64,000 bases of DNA from positions 310,001 through 374,000 of the forward strand of contig DAJPFV010000001.1 of NCBI GenBank assembly GCA_025993015.1, written 5' to 3'. The notes under the pieces are model-generated. The model was not told the DNA's origin and did no database searches. It saw only the letters and a list, made by a program, of their open reading frames with translations. Numbering within the stretch: position 1 is the stretch's first letter; every line of letters begins with the position of its first letter. Source of the stretch: Coriobacteriaceae bacterium. GTDB taxonomy: Bacteria; Actinomycetota; Coriobacteriia; Coriobacteriales; Coriobacteriaceae. The translations under genes were made by a program, and so were the position numbers. Positions 8,376-15,417 of this stretch are shown piece after piece.

Positions 8376-8489
8376 GGTAACTCTCCCGGGAGGCCGGGAC
8401 ATATCATCCCGTCCTCAAACATTCTCGGCCTTCGGCCTGCGAAACTGCGGGCGGGACGATATGTCCCGGCCTCATGCAAAGGGTAACTC
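8376..8489. repeat. Nested inverted repeat A with 8-bp flanking direct repeats
   Basis: Arms at 8391-8414 and 8449-8472 are complementary at 22 of 24 positions, with a smaller inner stem around CGGCCTTCGGCC. The element (8384-8481) is flanked by the direct repeat GGTAACTC at 8376-8383 and 8482-8489, as expected for a target duplication. It lies just upstream of the nrdG start. It contains GTCCTC and CTGCGG, short motifs also present in elements C and D (18.0-18.5 kb). Confidence 0.75.
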
Positions 8490-8651
8490 AATGAACGAAG
8501 CGAACATCGAGTATAGGGTTCGAGATCTAATAAAAACTGGGTTGCGGCTCAACCGCCATCGCAAGTAAATCGCAGCTGCAGCTCGAATTATCTCCGCTAA
8601 GAACTTCGAGGAGTGAGCAGACCGCATGCCGCATCTCAGCTACGTCAACTT

Positions 8652-8789
8652 GGCCGCCCCGTAGCGAGGCCCCGGACCTTTGCTCGATATGAGTTCCGCA
8701 CGAACAGGAGGCGCCAGTGGCGCCTCCGTCGTGAGCCAGGACTGTCCGAAATAGCGAGTAAAGGTCCGGGGCCTCGCTACGGGGCGGCC
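8652..8789. repeat. Nested inverted repeat B between nrdD and nrdG
   Basis: Arms 8652-8690 and 8751-8789 (39 nt each) pair at 37 of 39 positions. Inside is a second stem, GGAGGCGCCA/GTGGCGCCTCC at 8707-8727. It begins 11 nt after the nrdD stop, so the nrdD transcript must run through it to reach nrdG. No T-run follows, and no flanking direct repeat was found. It may act as a 3' stability element or attenuator. Confidence 0.75.
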
Positions 8790-8800
8790 TGGGATGGTTA

Positions 8801-11023
8801 TTAGAGATGCAGCACGCGGTCGCGGATCTCCTCGGTTCGGCCCTGGTTCCAGAATTGAGTACCGATGTAGCCGCACGTACGACGGGCGACATTCATCTTC
8901 TCCTGATCGCGGTTGCCGCAGTTGGGGCACTCCCACACCAGCTTGCCGTCATCCTCGACAATCTTGATCTCACCGTCGTAGCCGCACACCTGGCAGTAGT
9001 CGCTCTTGGTGTTGAGCTCGGCGTACATGATGTTGTCGTAGATGTACTGCATCACGCGAATGACAGCCTTGAGGTTGTCCTGCATGTTGGGAACCTCGAC
9101 GTAGGAGATGGCACCGCCCGGCGAAAGCTGCTGGAACATACCCTCGAACTTGAGCTTGTCGAATGCGTCGATCTCCTCGGACACGTGGACGTGGTAGCTG
9201 TTGGTGATGTAGCCCTTGTCCGTCACGCCCGGGATGATGCCAAAACGACGCTGCAGGCACTTGGCGAACTTGTAGGTCGTCGACTCAAGCGGGGTACCGT
9301 ACAGCGAGAAGTCAATATCGCTTTCGGCCTTCCACTCGGCGCACTTGTCGTTCATGCGCTGCATGACGGCCATGGCAAACGGCGTGCCCTCCTTCTCGGT
9401 GTGGCTGTGGCCCGTCATGTACTTGACGCACTCATACAGGCCGGCATAGCCCAGGCTGATGGTGGAGTATCCGCCCACGAGCAGCTTATCGATTGTCTCG
9501 CCCTTCTTCAGACGAGCGAGGGCGCCGTACTGCCACAGAATCGGTGCGGCGTCAGAAAGCGTACCCATCAGGCGCTCATGACGGCACAGCAGGGCACGGT
9601 GGCACAGCTCAAGGCGCTCATCGAAGATCTTCCAGAACTTATCCATGTCCTGATGCGAGCTCAGCGCGACATCGGGCAGGTTGATGGTCACAACGCCCTG
9701 GTTAAAGCGACCGTAGTACTTGGGCTTGTTCGGGTCATAGTTCAGCGCGTTGGCCACGTTGTTAAATCCGTTACCGGAGCGGTCGGGCGTCAGGAAGCTG
9801 CGGCAACCCATGCAGGTATAGCAGTCGCCGTTGCCCGCGGTCTCGCCCTTCGACAGCTTGAGCTCGCGCATCTTCTTCTCGGAGATGTAGTCGGGCACCA
9901 TGCGCTTGGCGGTGCACTTAGCAGCCAGCTGGGTCAGGTAGAAGTACGGGGAATTCTCGTGAACGTTATCGTCCTCGAGCACGTAGATGAGCTTGGGGAA
10001 CGCCGGGGTAATCCACACGCCGGCTTCGTTCTTAACGCCCTCATAGCGCTGACGAAGCGTCTCCTCCACAATCATGGCAAGGTCGTGCTTCTCCTGGGGC
10101 GTACGGGCCTCATTGAGATACATAAAGACCGTCACGAACGGCGCCTGGCCATTCGTGGTCATAAGGGTCACGACCTGATACTGAATCGTCTGAACGCCGC
10201 GACGGATCTCGTCACGCAGGCGGTCCTCAACAACCTCGCGGACCTTTTCGGGAGATGCGGAAACGCCAAGCTCCTCGAGCTCGCGGGCGACCTCGCCGCG
10301 AATCTTTTGACGGCTCACCTCGACGAACGGGGCAAGATGGGTCAGCGAAATCGACTGGCCACCGTACTGGGAGGAAGCAACCTGAGCGATGATCTGCGTC
10401 GCGATGTTGCAGGCAGTCGAGAAGCTGTGCGGCTTCTCGATCAGCGTGCCCGAAATAACAGTACCGTTCTGGAGCATATCCTCCAGGTTCACCAGGTCGC
10501 AGTTATGCATGTGCTGGGCAAAGTAGTCCGAATCATGGAAGTGAATCAGACCCTCATTGTGAGCATCCACAATCTCCTGGGGCAGCAGCACACGCTGGGT
10601 CAGGTCCTTGGAGATCTCGCCGGCCATGTAGTCACGCTGAACGGAATTGACGGTCGGGTTCTTGTTGGAGTTCTCCTGCTTAACCTCTTCGTTGTTGCAC
10701 TCGATCAGCGACAGGATCTTGTCATCGGTCGTGTTCTTCTGGCGCTTCAGGCTCTGAACATAGCGATAGATGATGTAGTGGCGGGCAACCTCGTAGCAGT
10801 CGAGACGCATGATCTCGTCCTCGACCAAATCCTGAATCTCCTCGACCGAAACAGTGTGGCCCGCGTTCTCGCATGCCTCGGCGACGTTTTGTGCCGCGTA
10901 AACCACCTGGCGGTCGGTAAGACGAGAGCTCTCCTCGACCTCCAAGTTTGCGGCACGGATGGCATTGACGATCTTATCGATGTCAAAGACAACCTCGGTG
11001 CCGCTGCGCTTGATGATCTTCAT
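8801..11023 (-). CDS. nrdD: Anaerobic ribonucleoside-triphosphate reductase
   Basis: A 740-residue class III ribonucleotide reductase, making deoxyribonucleotides under anoxia. An ATP-cone allosteric domain occupies about residues 1-95 (KIIKRSGTEVVFDIDKI). The catalytic barrel has DCYTCMGCRSF with the active-site Cys. A C-terminal zinc site is formed by CQVCGYDG and ECPNCGN. The glycyl radical loop is RRTCGYIG near the end. The ATG at 11023 begins the ATP-cone; the longer frame to 11053 has no support. Transcription is probably repressed by NrdR at the boxes near 11.27 kb. It is activated by nrdG downstream. Confidence 0.95.
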   Translation of the reverse strand: MKIIKRSGTEVVFDIDKIVNAIRAANLEVEESSRLTDRQVVYAAQNVAEACENAGHTVSVEEIQDLVEDEIMRLDCYEVARHYIIYRYVQSLKRQKNTTDDKILSLIECNNEEVKQENSNKNPTVNSVQRDYMAGEISKDLTQRVLLPQEIVDAHNEGLIHFHDSDYFAQHMHNCDLVNLEDMLQNGTVISGTLIEKPHSFSTACNIATQIIAQVASSQYGGQSISLTHLAPFVEVSRQKIRGEVARELEELGVSASPEKVREVVEDRLRDEIRRGVQTIQYQVVTLMTTNGQAPFVTVFMYLNEARTPQEKHDLAMIVEETLRQRYEGVKNEAGVWITPAFPKLIYVLEDDNVHENSPYFYLTQLAAKCTAKRMVPDYISEKKMRELKLSKGETAGNGDCYTCMGCRSFLTPDRSGNGFNNVANALNYDPNKPKYYGRFNQGVVTINLPDVALSSHQDMDKFWKIFDERLELCHRALLCRHERLMGTLSDAAPILWQYGALARLKKGETIDKLLVGGYSTISLGYAGLYECVKYMTGHSHTEKEGTPFAMAVMQRMNDKCAEWKAESDIDFSLYGTPLESTTYKFAKCLQRRFGIIPGVTDKGYITNSYHVHVSEEIDAFDKLKFEGMFQQLSPGGAISYVEVPNMQDNLKAVIRVMQYIYDNIMYAELNTKSDYCQVCGYDGEIKIVEDDGKLVWECPNCGNRDQEKMNVARRTCGYIGTQFWNQGRTEEIRDRVLHL

Positions 11024-11247
11024 CCTCTTGCCTCTTTCGCGTCGTAGTCTCATTGCGCTTCAGAGCCAAACGATGCCCGGCAGGGCGTGCCCCTGTCTTG
11101 CGGCGCCGTCGCGCAATCTGTGTTCTCGATAACCATAGTCCCTCATGCGGACAATCCTCGCAGCCAATCAAGGGGCTCAAAGATCTATCCAAATGGGGCG
11201 AATAAGGTTCTCGTTCTCTGTCCGCCATCTATCATACGACAAAGAGG
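11024..11247 (-). other. Long nrdD leader
   Basis: About 220 nt between the predicted nrdD start of transcription and its ATG. It is GC-rich near the gene and contains no gene or riboswitch that I recognise. From 11296 to 11589, further upstream, I also see nothing that can be supported apart from a 30-codon open frame without a ribosome site. Confidence 0.4.
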
Positions 11248-11295
11248 CATCTATATCCTGTATTCTTTTTTTAGGTCAAACACAACATATAGTGT
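11248..11295 (-). promoter_or_regulatory. nrdD promoter with paired NrdR boxes
   Basis: ACACAACATATAGTGT at 11280-11295 matches the NrdR box consensus at 15 of 16 positions. A weaker box (CATCTATATCCTGTAT) lies at 11248-11263, exactly 32 bp away, the usual pair spacing. On the minus strand a -35 TTGACC (11279-11274) and -10 TATAGA (11255-11250) are separated by 18 nt and lie between and within the boxes, so NrdR binding would block polymerase. The resulting leader to the nrdD ATG is about 220 nt. Confidence 0.82.
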
Positions 11296-11590
11296 TTCAG
11301 CAGGTCAAAGCAATTAGTCATTTTGCAGACGCATTAAAAATGAGGGGTTCTTGGGAAGTCGGTAAAACGTTACCAACACGGCTACCTGCATGGCAGTTAT
11401 AAAACCCCCTTAGTCAAGCCGCTGACAAATCCTACCAAAACCAAGCCGCTCACGCCAAAAGAATCCAAAAGATTATGCTTGACCAACATGTTGCGGTCAC
11501 GGTCGGCCAGGACGTATGCAATCTGCCGGCACCTCTACGGGGACCTTGGATCAATATTTGGTGGCATATTTGACGGCGTGCTTGGTAGCA

Positions 11591-11626
11591 AAACAAAACA
11601 GCCCAGAGGACATAGCCTCTGAGCTG
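11591..11626 (-). terminator. Terminator of the Gly-Val tRNA unit
   Basis: Arms 11599-11609 and 11616-11626 form a stem of about 11 bp with one mismatch. On the minus strand the stem is followed by TTTTGTTTT (11598-11590). It follows tRNA-Val. Confidence 0.8.
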
Positions 11627-11634
11627 CGAACATT

Positions 11635-11709
11635 TGGTGGGCGTTAGAAGATTTGAACTTCTGACCTCTTCCGTGTCAGGGAAGCGCTCTCCCCCTGAGC
11701 TAAACGCCC
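11635..11709 (-). tRNA. tRNA-Val (GAC)
   Basis: Read on the minus strand, the acceptor GGGCGTT pairs with AACGCCC, the anticodon stem CTTCC/GGAAG encloses CTGACAC (anticodon GAC), and the T-arm has GTTCAAAT. CCA is encoded. It is followed by a terminator and preceded 3 nt upstream by tRNA-Gly, so the two form one unit. Confidence 0.95.
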
Positions 11710-11712
11710 AAA

Positions 11713-11788
11713 TGGAGCGGACAACGGGGCTCGAACCCGCGACCCCAACCTTGGCAAGGTTGTGCTCTACCAACTGAGCCATGTCCGC
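11713..11788 (-). tRNA. tRNA-Gly (GCC), copy 1
   Basis: On the minus strand the acceptor GCGGACA is present, the anticodon loop CTTGCCAAG gives GCC, and the T-arm has GGGTTCGAGCCC. CCA follows TCCGCT. It is identical to the copies at 14186 and 14412. Its own promoter lies at 11801-11851. Confidence 0.95.
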
Positions 11789-11800
11789 TTACGAGGATTA

Positions 11801-11851
11801 ATCTTACGTGATGCCCGCATCCTATGCAAGAACTTTTTTAAAAAGTTTTGC
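11801..11851 (-). promoter_or_regulatory. tRNA-Gly/Val promoter with AT palindrome
   Basis: On the minus strand: -35 TTGCAT (11829-11824), 17-nt spacer, -10 TAAGAT (11806-11801). Directly upstream of the -35 lies the AT-rich palindrome AACTTTTTTAAAAAGTT (11831-11847 on the plus strand), placed like an UP element. The same arrangement precedes two other tRNA genes. Confidence 0.8.
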
Positions 11852-11928
11852 AACGCCCTCGCGAACCTCGCGAAGACATCAGCCACCACGGAAGGCGCGG
11901 GCAAACGCAATCTCGCCGCAAGAGACCC

Positions 11929-13662
11929 CTACATCTCACCGAGCATGATCCAGGCAGAGCTGTCCTGCGCGAGCCTGCCGTCTGCAAGCGGTGATGAGGT
12001 GAGCAGGACCCTGCCCGCCGGCAGCTCCACGGCTGCTGCGCCGAAGTTCGTCACACACGCCCAGCCGTTGTCGCGGCGATAGGCGATGACGCCGCCCTCG
12101 GCGCCCTCGGCACCATCCGCAAGACCGGTGCGCCCGTCAAGATCGAGCCACGCAAAATCGTTGGCGCAACCGCGCAGCTTGCGCCGAAGCCAGAGGGCGT
12201 CACGATAGAGCGCAAGCATCGATGTCGGGTCCGCTTCTTCCCTATCGGCAGCGTAATCGGAAAACCATGCAGGTTGCGGCAGATGGGGCGCCGCATCGGC
12301 GTCCGCCGGCGAAAACCCAAACGATCCGCCCTGCGCGGGATCGTCCGCCGCCACCCACGGCAGGGGCACACGGCAGCCGTCGCGCCCCTTCTCACGCTTC
12401 GGTCCGCGCGTATTGGTCGCAGTAGGATCTTCGAGTGCAGCCCACGGGATGTCAGCCACCTCAAAAAGGCCGAGCTCCTCACCCTGATACACGTATGCCG
12501 AGCCCGGAAGCGCCAGTTCAAGCAAAAGGGCCGCCCGCGCGCGGCGCTCGCCGAGTTCACGGTCCTCGTCATAAGACAACCCGTCGCGTAAGAGCCAGTC
12601 GAGCGTAATCTGGTGGTAGCGCGTCGCCTTGATTTGCGGCAGGGCATAGCGTGTCGCCACGCGCGGCACGTCGTGGTTGGAGAGTACCCAGGTCGAGGCG
12701 GAATCGGATTCGACGGCTGCCTTCAAGCCCTTCTCGATTGCAGTGTGCATGTCATCATAGGTCCAAGTGGCCTTGGCAAACTCAAAGTTGAATGTCTGGC
12801 CAAGCTCGCTGGGACGCGCATAGAGATACTGGCGCTCGGGCAGCACCCACGCCTCGGCAACGGCACTGCGCGGCGGATTATAGCGGTCGAACACGCGGCG
12901 CCACTCGCGATAGATCTCGTGGACCTCATTGCGGTCCCACAGCGGATGGGTGCCGTCGTCAACCATGTCATCGCCCTCGGCGAGATGCCACCGGTCGAGG
13001 TCATCGCGGTCGAGATCCTTGGCGAGACCCTGCGCCACATCAATGCGAAAGCCGTCGACGCCTCGATCGCTCCAAAACGCCAGGACGTCGCAAAAGAGCG
13101 CATGAACCTCGGGGCATGACCAGTCAAAGTCCGGTTGCTCGGGCGTAAACATGTGCAGATACCACTGACCGTCCGCAACACGCGTCCATGCGGGGCCACC
13201 AAAGTTGGCATTCCAATTGGTGGGAGGCAGCTCGCCATGCTCGCCGCGACCATCGCGGAAGATATAACGGGCGCGCTCGGGCGATCCGGGGCCGGCGGCA
13301 AGAGCGGCTTTGAACCAGGGGTGCTGGTTGGATGAATGGTTGGGCACGATGTCGACGATGACCTTGATGCCGCGCGCGTGAGCCGCAGCGATCATGTCAT
13401 CGAAGTCGTCAAGCGAGCCGAGACGCGGGTCGACATCGCAGTAGTCCGCCACATCATAGCCGCCATCGACAAGAGGCGATGGATAAAACGGGCTCAGCCA
13501 GATGGCCTCGATACCCAGTCGCTCAAGATAGTCCATCTGCTGGGTAATGCCCGCGATATCGCCCAGACCCGAACCAGTCGAATCCTTAAACGAGCGCGGG
13601 TAGATCTGATAGATCGCGGCATCGGACATCCATGAGCGCGAAGAAGACTTTTCTGTAGCCAT
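11929..13662 (-). CDS. GH13 alpha-glucosidase (oligo-1,6-glucosidase type)
   Basis: A 577-residue cytoplasmic glycoside hydrolase of family 13, releasing glucose from alpha-glucosides such as isomaltose or maltose. The barrel begins at AAIYQIYPRSFKDS. Conserved regions: DIVPNHSS (region I), GFRIDVAQG with the nucleophile Asp (II), AEAWV with the acid/base Glu (III) and LSNHDVPR with the third acidic residue (IV). There is no signal peptide. The ATG at 13662 was chosen; the frame stays open further upstream, but only because it reads through tRNA genes. It lies between tRNA units and seems transcribed alone. Exact linkage preference is not predictable. Confidence 0.92.
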   Translation of the reverse strand: MATEKSSSRSWMSDAAIYQIYPRSFKDSTGSGLGDIAGITQQMDYLERLGIEAIWLSPFYPSPLVDGGYDVADYCDVDPRLGSLDDFDDMIAAAHARGIKVIVDIVPNHSSNQHPWFKAALAAGPGSPERARYIFRDGRGEHGELPPTNWNANFGGPAWTRVADGQWYLHMFTPEQPDFDWSCPEVHALFCDVLAFWSDRGVDGFRIDVAQGLAKDLDRDDLDRWHLAEGDDMVDDGTHPLWDRNEVHEIYREWRRVFDRYNPPRSAVAEAWVLPERQYLYARPSELGQTFNFEFAKATWTYDDMHTAIEKGLKAAVESDSASTWVLSNHDVPRVATRYALPQIKATRYHQITLDWLLRDGLSYDEDRELGERRARAALLLELALPGSAYVYQGEELGLFEVADIPWAALEDPTATNTRGPKREKGRDGCRVPLPWVAADDPAQGGSFGFSPADADAAPHLPQPAWFSDYAADREEADPTSMLALYRDALWLRRKLRGCANDFAWLDLDGRTGLADGAEGAEGGVIAYRRDNGWACVTNFGAAAVELPAGRVLLTSSPLADGRLAQDSSAWIMLGEM

Positions 13663-13850
13663 GGGGCGTATCTCCCTTGCAACGAGGTTATGCGAGATGC
13701 CCACGATGATACGCCCAAAGCGGACATTCGCGACAAACAACGCCACAGCCACGCCCCAAAACGATCGCCCCCTCTCGGGTTCAAGCCTCCTGGGACGAAT
13801 CGACCGATTAGTGAAAAGAACGGAAGACCCACTTTCCCGGCCACGACAGC

Positions 13851-13952
13851 GAGCGGGCTCCGGGTGCCCCAGGTTGCCGCGAAAGAGGAGGGAAGCGTAC
13901 TTTATGTACGCGACCGACGATTGAGGGGCAAGATGGGGTGCCCGGGGCTCGC
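13851..13952 (+). repeat. Nested inverted repeat F (type II element)
   Basis: An imperfect palindrome of about 100 nt upstream of the glucosidase gene. Outer arms contain GGGTGCCCCAGGTTGCC (from 13862) and its partner GGCAAGATGGGGTGCCC (to 13943). The inner stem GCGTAC/GTACGC is at 13895-13912. The block GAAAGAGGAGGGAAGCGTAC (13881-13900) recurs on the minus strand in element G (32746-32765) with two changes. Confidence 0.7.
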
Positions 13953-13963
13953 GCAGCGTCAAC

Positions 13964-13990
13964 AAAAAACGCGGTTCGTTAGAACCGCGT
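13964..13990 (-). terminator. Terminator next to the tRNA remnant
   Basis: ACGCGGTTC (13969-13977) pairs with GAACCGCGT (13982-13990) around GTTA; on the minus strand the stem is followed by TTTTTTG. It now follows only a tRNA fragment, suggesting that an intact tRNA gene once ended here. Confidence 0.8.
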
Positions 13991-13998
13991 AAGATAGT

Positions 13999-14016
13999 TG
14001 GAGCGGACAACGGGGC
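13999..14016 (-). pseudogene. Truncated tRNA-Gly 3' end
   Basis: 18 nt identical to the 3' end of the three tRNA-Gly genes, including CCA, then divergence. A second T-arm-like piece, CTCGGGTTCGAGCCC, lies at 14119-14133. No anticodon stem can be built between them. It is followed by an intact terminator, so it is probably a decayed or deleted tRNA gene. Confidence 0.65.
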
Positions 14017-14146
14017 GTCCGCGTATCCGCTTCGCGGATCCGCACCGGCTTCGGCCGCCTGCCGGCGACCTCGCCAGCTCGCTACAAACGCTCCGCGTTT
14101 GCTTAACGCTCGCTCCCTCTCGGGTTCGAGCCCATGCGATGGATAC

Positions 14147-14177
14147 AAAAAAGCCCGGCTACCGTAGTAGCCGGGCT
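14147..14177 (-). terminator. Terminator of tRNA-Gly copy 2
   Basis: AGCCCGGCTAC (14152-14162) and GTAGCCGGGCT (14167-14177) form a perfect 11-bp stem with a CGTA loop; TTTTTT follows on the minus strand. Confidence 0.92.
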
Positions 14178-14185
14178 GTTGCGTT

Positions 14186-14261
14186 TGGAGCGGACAACGG
14201 GGCTCGAACCCGCGACCCCAACCTTGGCAAGGTTGTGCTCTACCAACTGAGCCATGTCCGC
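14186..14261 (-). tRNA. tRNA-Gly (GCC), copy 2
   Basis: Same 76-nt sequence, with encoded CCA, as copies 1 and 3. It lies in a Gly-Cys-Gly array, each tRNA followed by its own intrinsic terminator. No separate promoter is evident immediately upstream, so it may depend on read-through from the promoter at 14500-14549. Confidence 0.95.
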
Positions 14262-14266
14262 ATATG

Positions 14267-14294
14267 TAAAACAAAACGGGCGCCGGAGCGCCCG
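14267..14294 (-). terminator. Terminator-like hairpin after tRNA-Cys
   Basis: CGGGCGC (14277-14283) pairs with GCGCCCG (14288-14294); TTTTGTTTT follows on the minus strand. It lies between tRNA-Cys and tRNA-Gly copy 2. Confidence 0.8.
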
Positions 14295-14303
14295 GATGTT
14301 GCC

Positions 14304-14377
14304 TGGAGGCGAAGCCCGGATTCGAACCGGGGGTAAAGGCTTTGCAGGCCTCTGCCTTACCACTTGGCCACTTCGCC
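14304..14377 (-). tRNA. tRNA-Cys (GCA)
   Basis: On the minus strand the acceptor GGCGAAG pairs with CTTCGCC, the anticodon stem AGGCC/GGCCT-type arm presents TGCAAAG (anticodon GCA), and the T-arm is CCGGTTCGAATCCGG. CCA is encoded. 74 nt. Confidence 0.95.
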
Positions 14378-14378
14378 G

Positions 14379-14401
14379 AAAAAGGACCGCCTAAACGGTC
14401 C
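14379..14401 (-). terminator. Hairpin after tRNA-Gly copy 3
   Basis: GGACCG (14384-14389) pairs with CGGTCC (14396-14401); TTTTT follows on the minus strand. Confidence 0.75.
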
Positions 14402-14411
14402 GGAAATGCAA

Positions 14412-14487
14412 TGGAGCGGACAACGGGGCTCGAACCCGCGACCCCAACCTTGGCAAGGTTGTGCTCTACCAACTGAGCCATGTCCGC
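14412..14487 (-). tRNA. tRNA-Gly (GCC), copy 3
   Basis: Identical in sequence to copies 1 and 2, with encoded CCA. First gene of the Gly-Cys-Gly array, transcribed from the promoter at 14500-14549. Confidence 0.95.
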
Positions 14488-14499
14488 TTGCGGGTTATT

Positions 14500-14549
14500 A
14501 ATTTACGCGAGTTGTCCAAAAGACGCAAGTACTTTTTTCAAAAAACTTG
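14500..14549 (-). promoter_or_regulatory. tRNA array promoter with AT palindrome
   Basis: On the minus strand: -35 TTGCGT (14528-14523), 17-nt spacer, -10 TAAATT (14505-14500). The plus-strand palindrome ACTTTTTTCAAAAAACT at about 14531-14547 abuts the -35, as at the other two tRNA promoters. Confidence 0.82.
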
Positions 14550-14592
14550 TCTGCCGCATGTTCTTAGTAGCTAAACGCGCTAAAGCGATTGG

Positions 14593-15339
14593 CTAGGCAC
14601 ACGATTCCAGCGCTCCGCTAAACAGCTTCACCATCTGCACGCGCGTGCCGGCGCCGTCCGTACGACGAGCAACCTCCACGTTATCGACGAGCATACGCAT
14701 AAGCTTGATGCCACGGCCGCGTTCCTCGGATGCGACCGGTTCGCTCGTTTCATCGATAGAATAGCCGGCACCTCGATCAAGCACCTCAACCACAACGCGA
14801 TCGCCATAGGCCTGAACCGTCAGGACGCACCCGATACCGCCCGCATGGTCATAGGCATTACCCAGCGCCTCCCCCGACGCCAATGCGACATCGTAGCGCT
14901 CGTCACGGCGCAACGGAAGCGATTCAAGGAGTTCGGCGATGCGATGTCGGTAGTATGGAAGATTCTCGATACCCTGACGGACCTCAACGCTCTTACTCCA
15001 GCGAGGCAGCTCCCCCACCGGAATGGCAGGAATTGACTCCCGTGCCGGCCCCACGACATGAAGGATATCGACAAGACGAGCAATCTCCAAAAAGCGAACA
15101 ACTTCACCTGATGCATTGACGAGCGAAAGCAGGCCTTCTCGCCTCATAAGCTCACGAGCGCGCGTAAGCAGGAATGCCAAGCCCGTAGAATCGATAAAGC
15201 TAACAGCCTGACAGTTGATGACGACACGACGCACGCCGCGGCCAATCAAAGCATCCAACCGCCGACGCAGCGCAGGCACCGTGGCGATGTCGATATCGCC
15301 TGGTGGCGTCAAAACCGCTATGTCATTCCACTCATTCAT
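14593..15339 (-). CDS. STAS domain fused to anti-sigma HATPase (RsbV-RsbW fusion type)
   Basis: A 248-residue fusion. Residues 1-105 are a STAS domain (anti-anti-sigma type) with the phosphorylatable Ser51 in SFIDSTGLAF. Residues 115-245 are a GHKL ATPase of the RsbW/SpoIIAB kind: N-box GEALGNAYDHA (Asn161), G1 box LDRGAGYSID, G2 box ERGRGIKLMRML. RsbV and RsbW are normally separate partners, so joining antagonist and kinase in one chain is notable. The gene follows a SpoIIE-type phosphatase by 78 nt, which would be the activator that dephosphorylates Ser51. No sigma factor is adjacent. The ATG at 15339 is preferred; a TTG six codons upstream is possible. Confidence 0.85.
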   Translation of the reverse strand: MNEWNDIAVLTPPGDIDIATVPALRRRLDALIGRGVRRVVINCQAVSFIDSTGLAFLLTRARELMRREGLLSLVNASGEVVRFLEIARLVDILHVVGPARESIPAIPVGELPRWSKSVEVRQGIENLPYYRHRIAELLESLPLRRDERYDVALASGEALGNAYDHAGGIGCVLTVQAYGDRVVVEVLDRGAGYSIDETSEPVASEERGRGIKLMRMLVDNVEVARRTDGAGTRVQMVKLFSGALESCA

Positions 15340-15417
15340 ACGACCATGGTTCCCCAAAAAAGCCCACTCGATGCATTCGTTTCCCCAACCGTACGGATTC
15401 AGCCCGCCCAGCGTCGT

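Noticed and set aside
11397..11489. A 30-codon minus-strand frame (MLVKHNLLDSFGVSG...) upstream of tRNA-Val terminator
   Set aside because: It looks mildly protein-like and hydrophobic at the end, but has no ribosome site and no recognised family, and the frame is closed just upstream.
13663..14481. An open frame of 850 codons upstream-extending the GH13 glucosidase
   Set aside because: The extra part reads through tRNA-Gly and tRNA-Cys genes and terminators. The enzyme's own start at 13662 has the correct family N-terminus.
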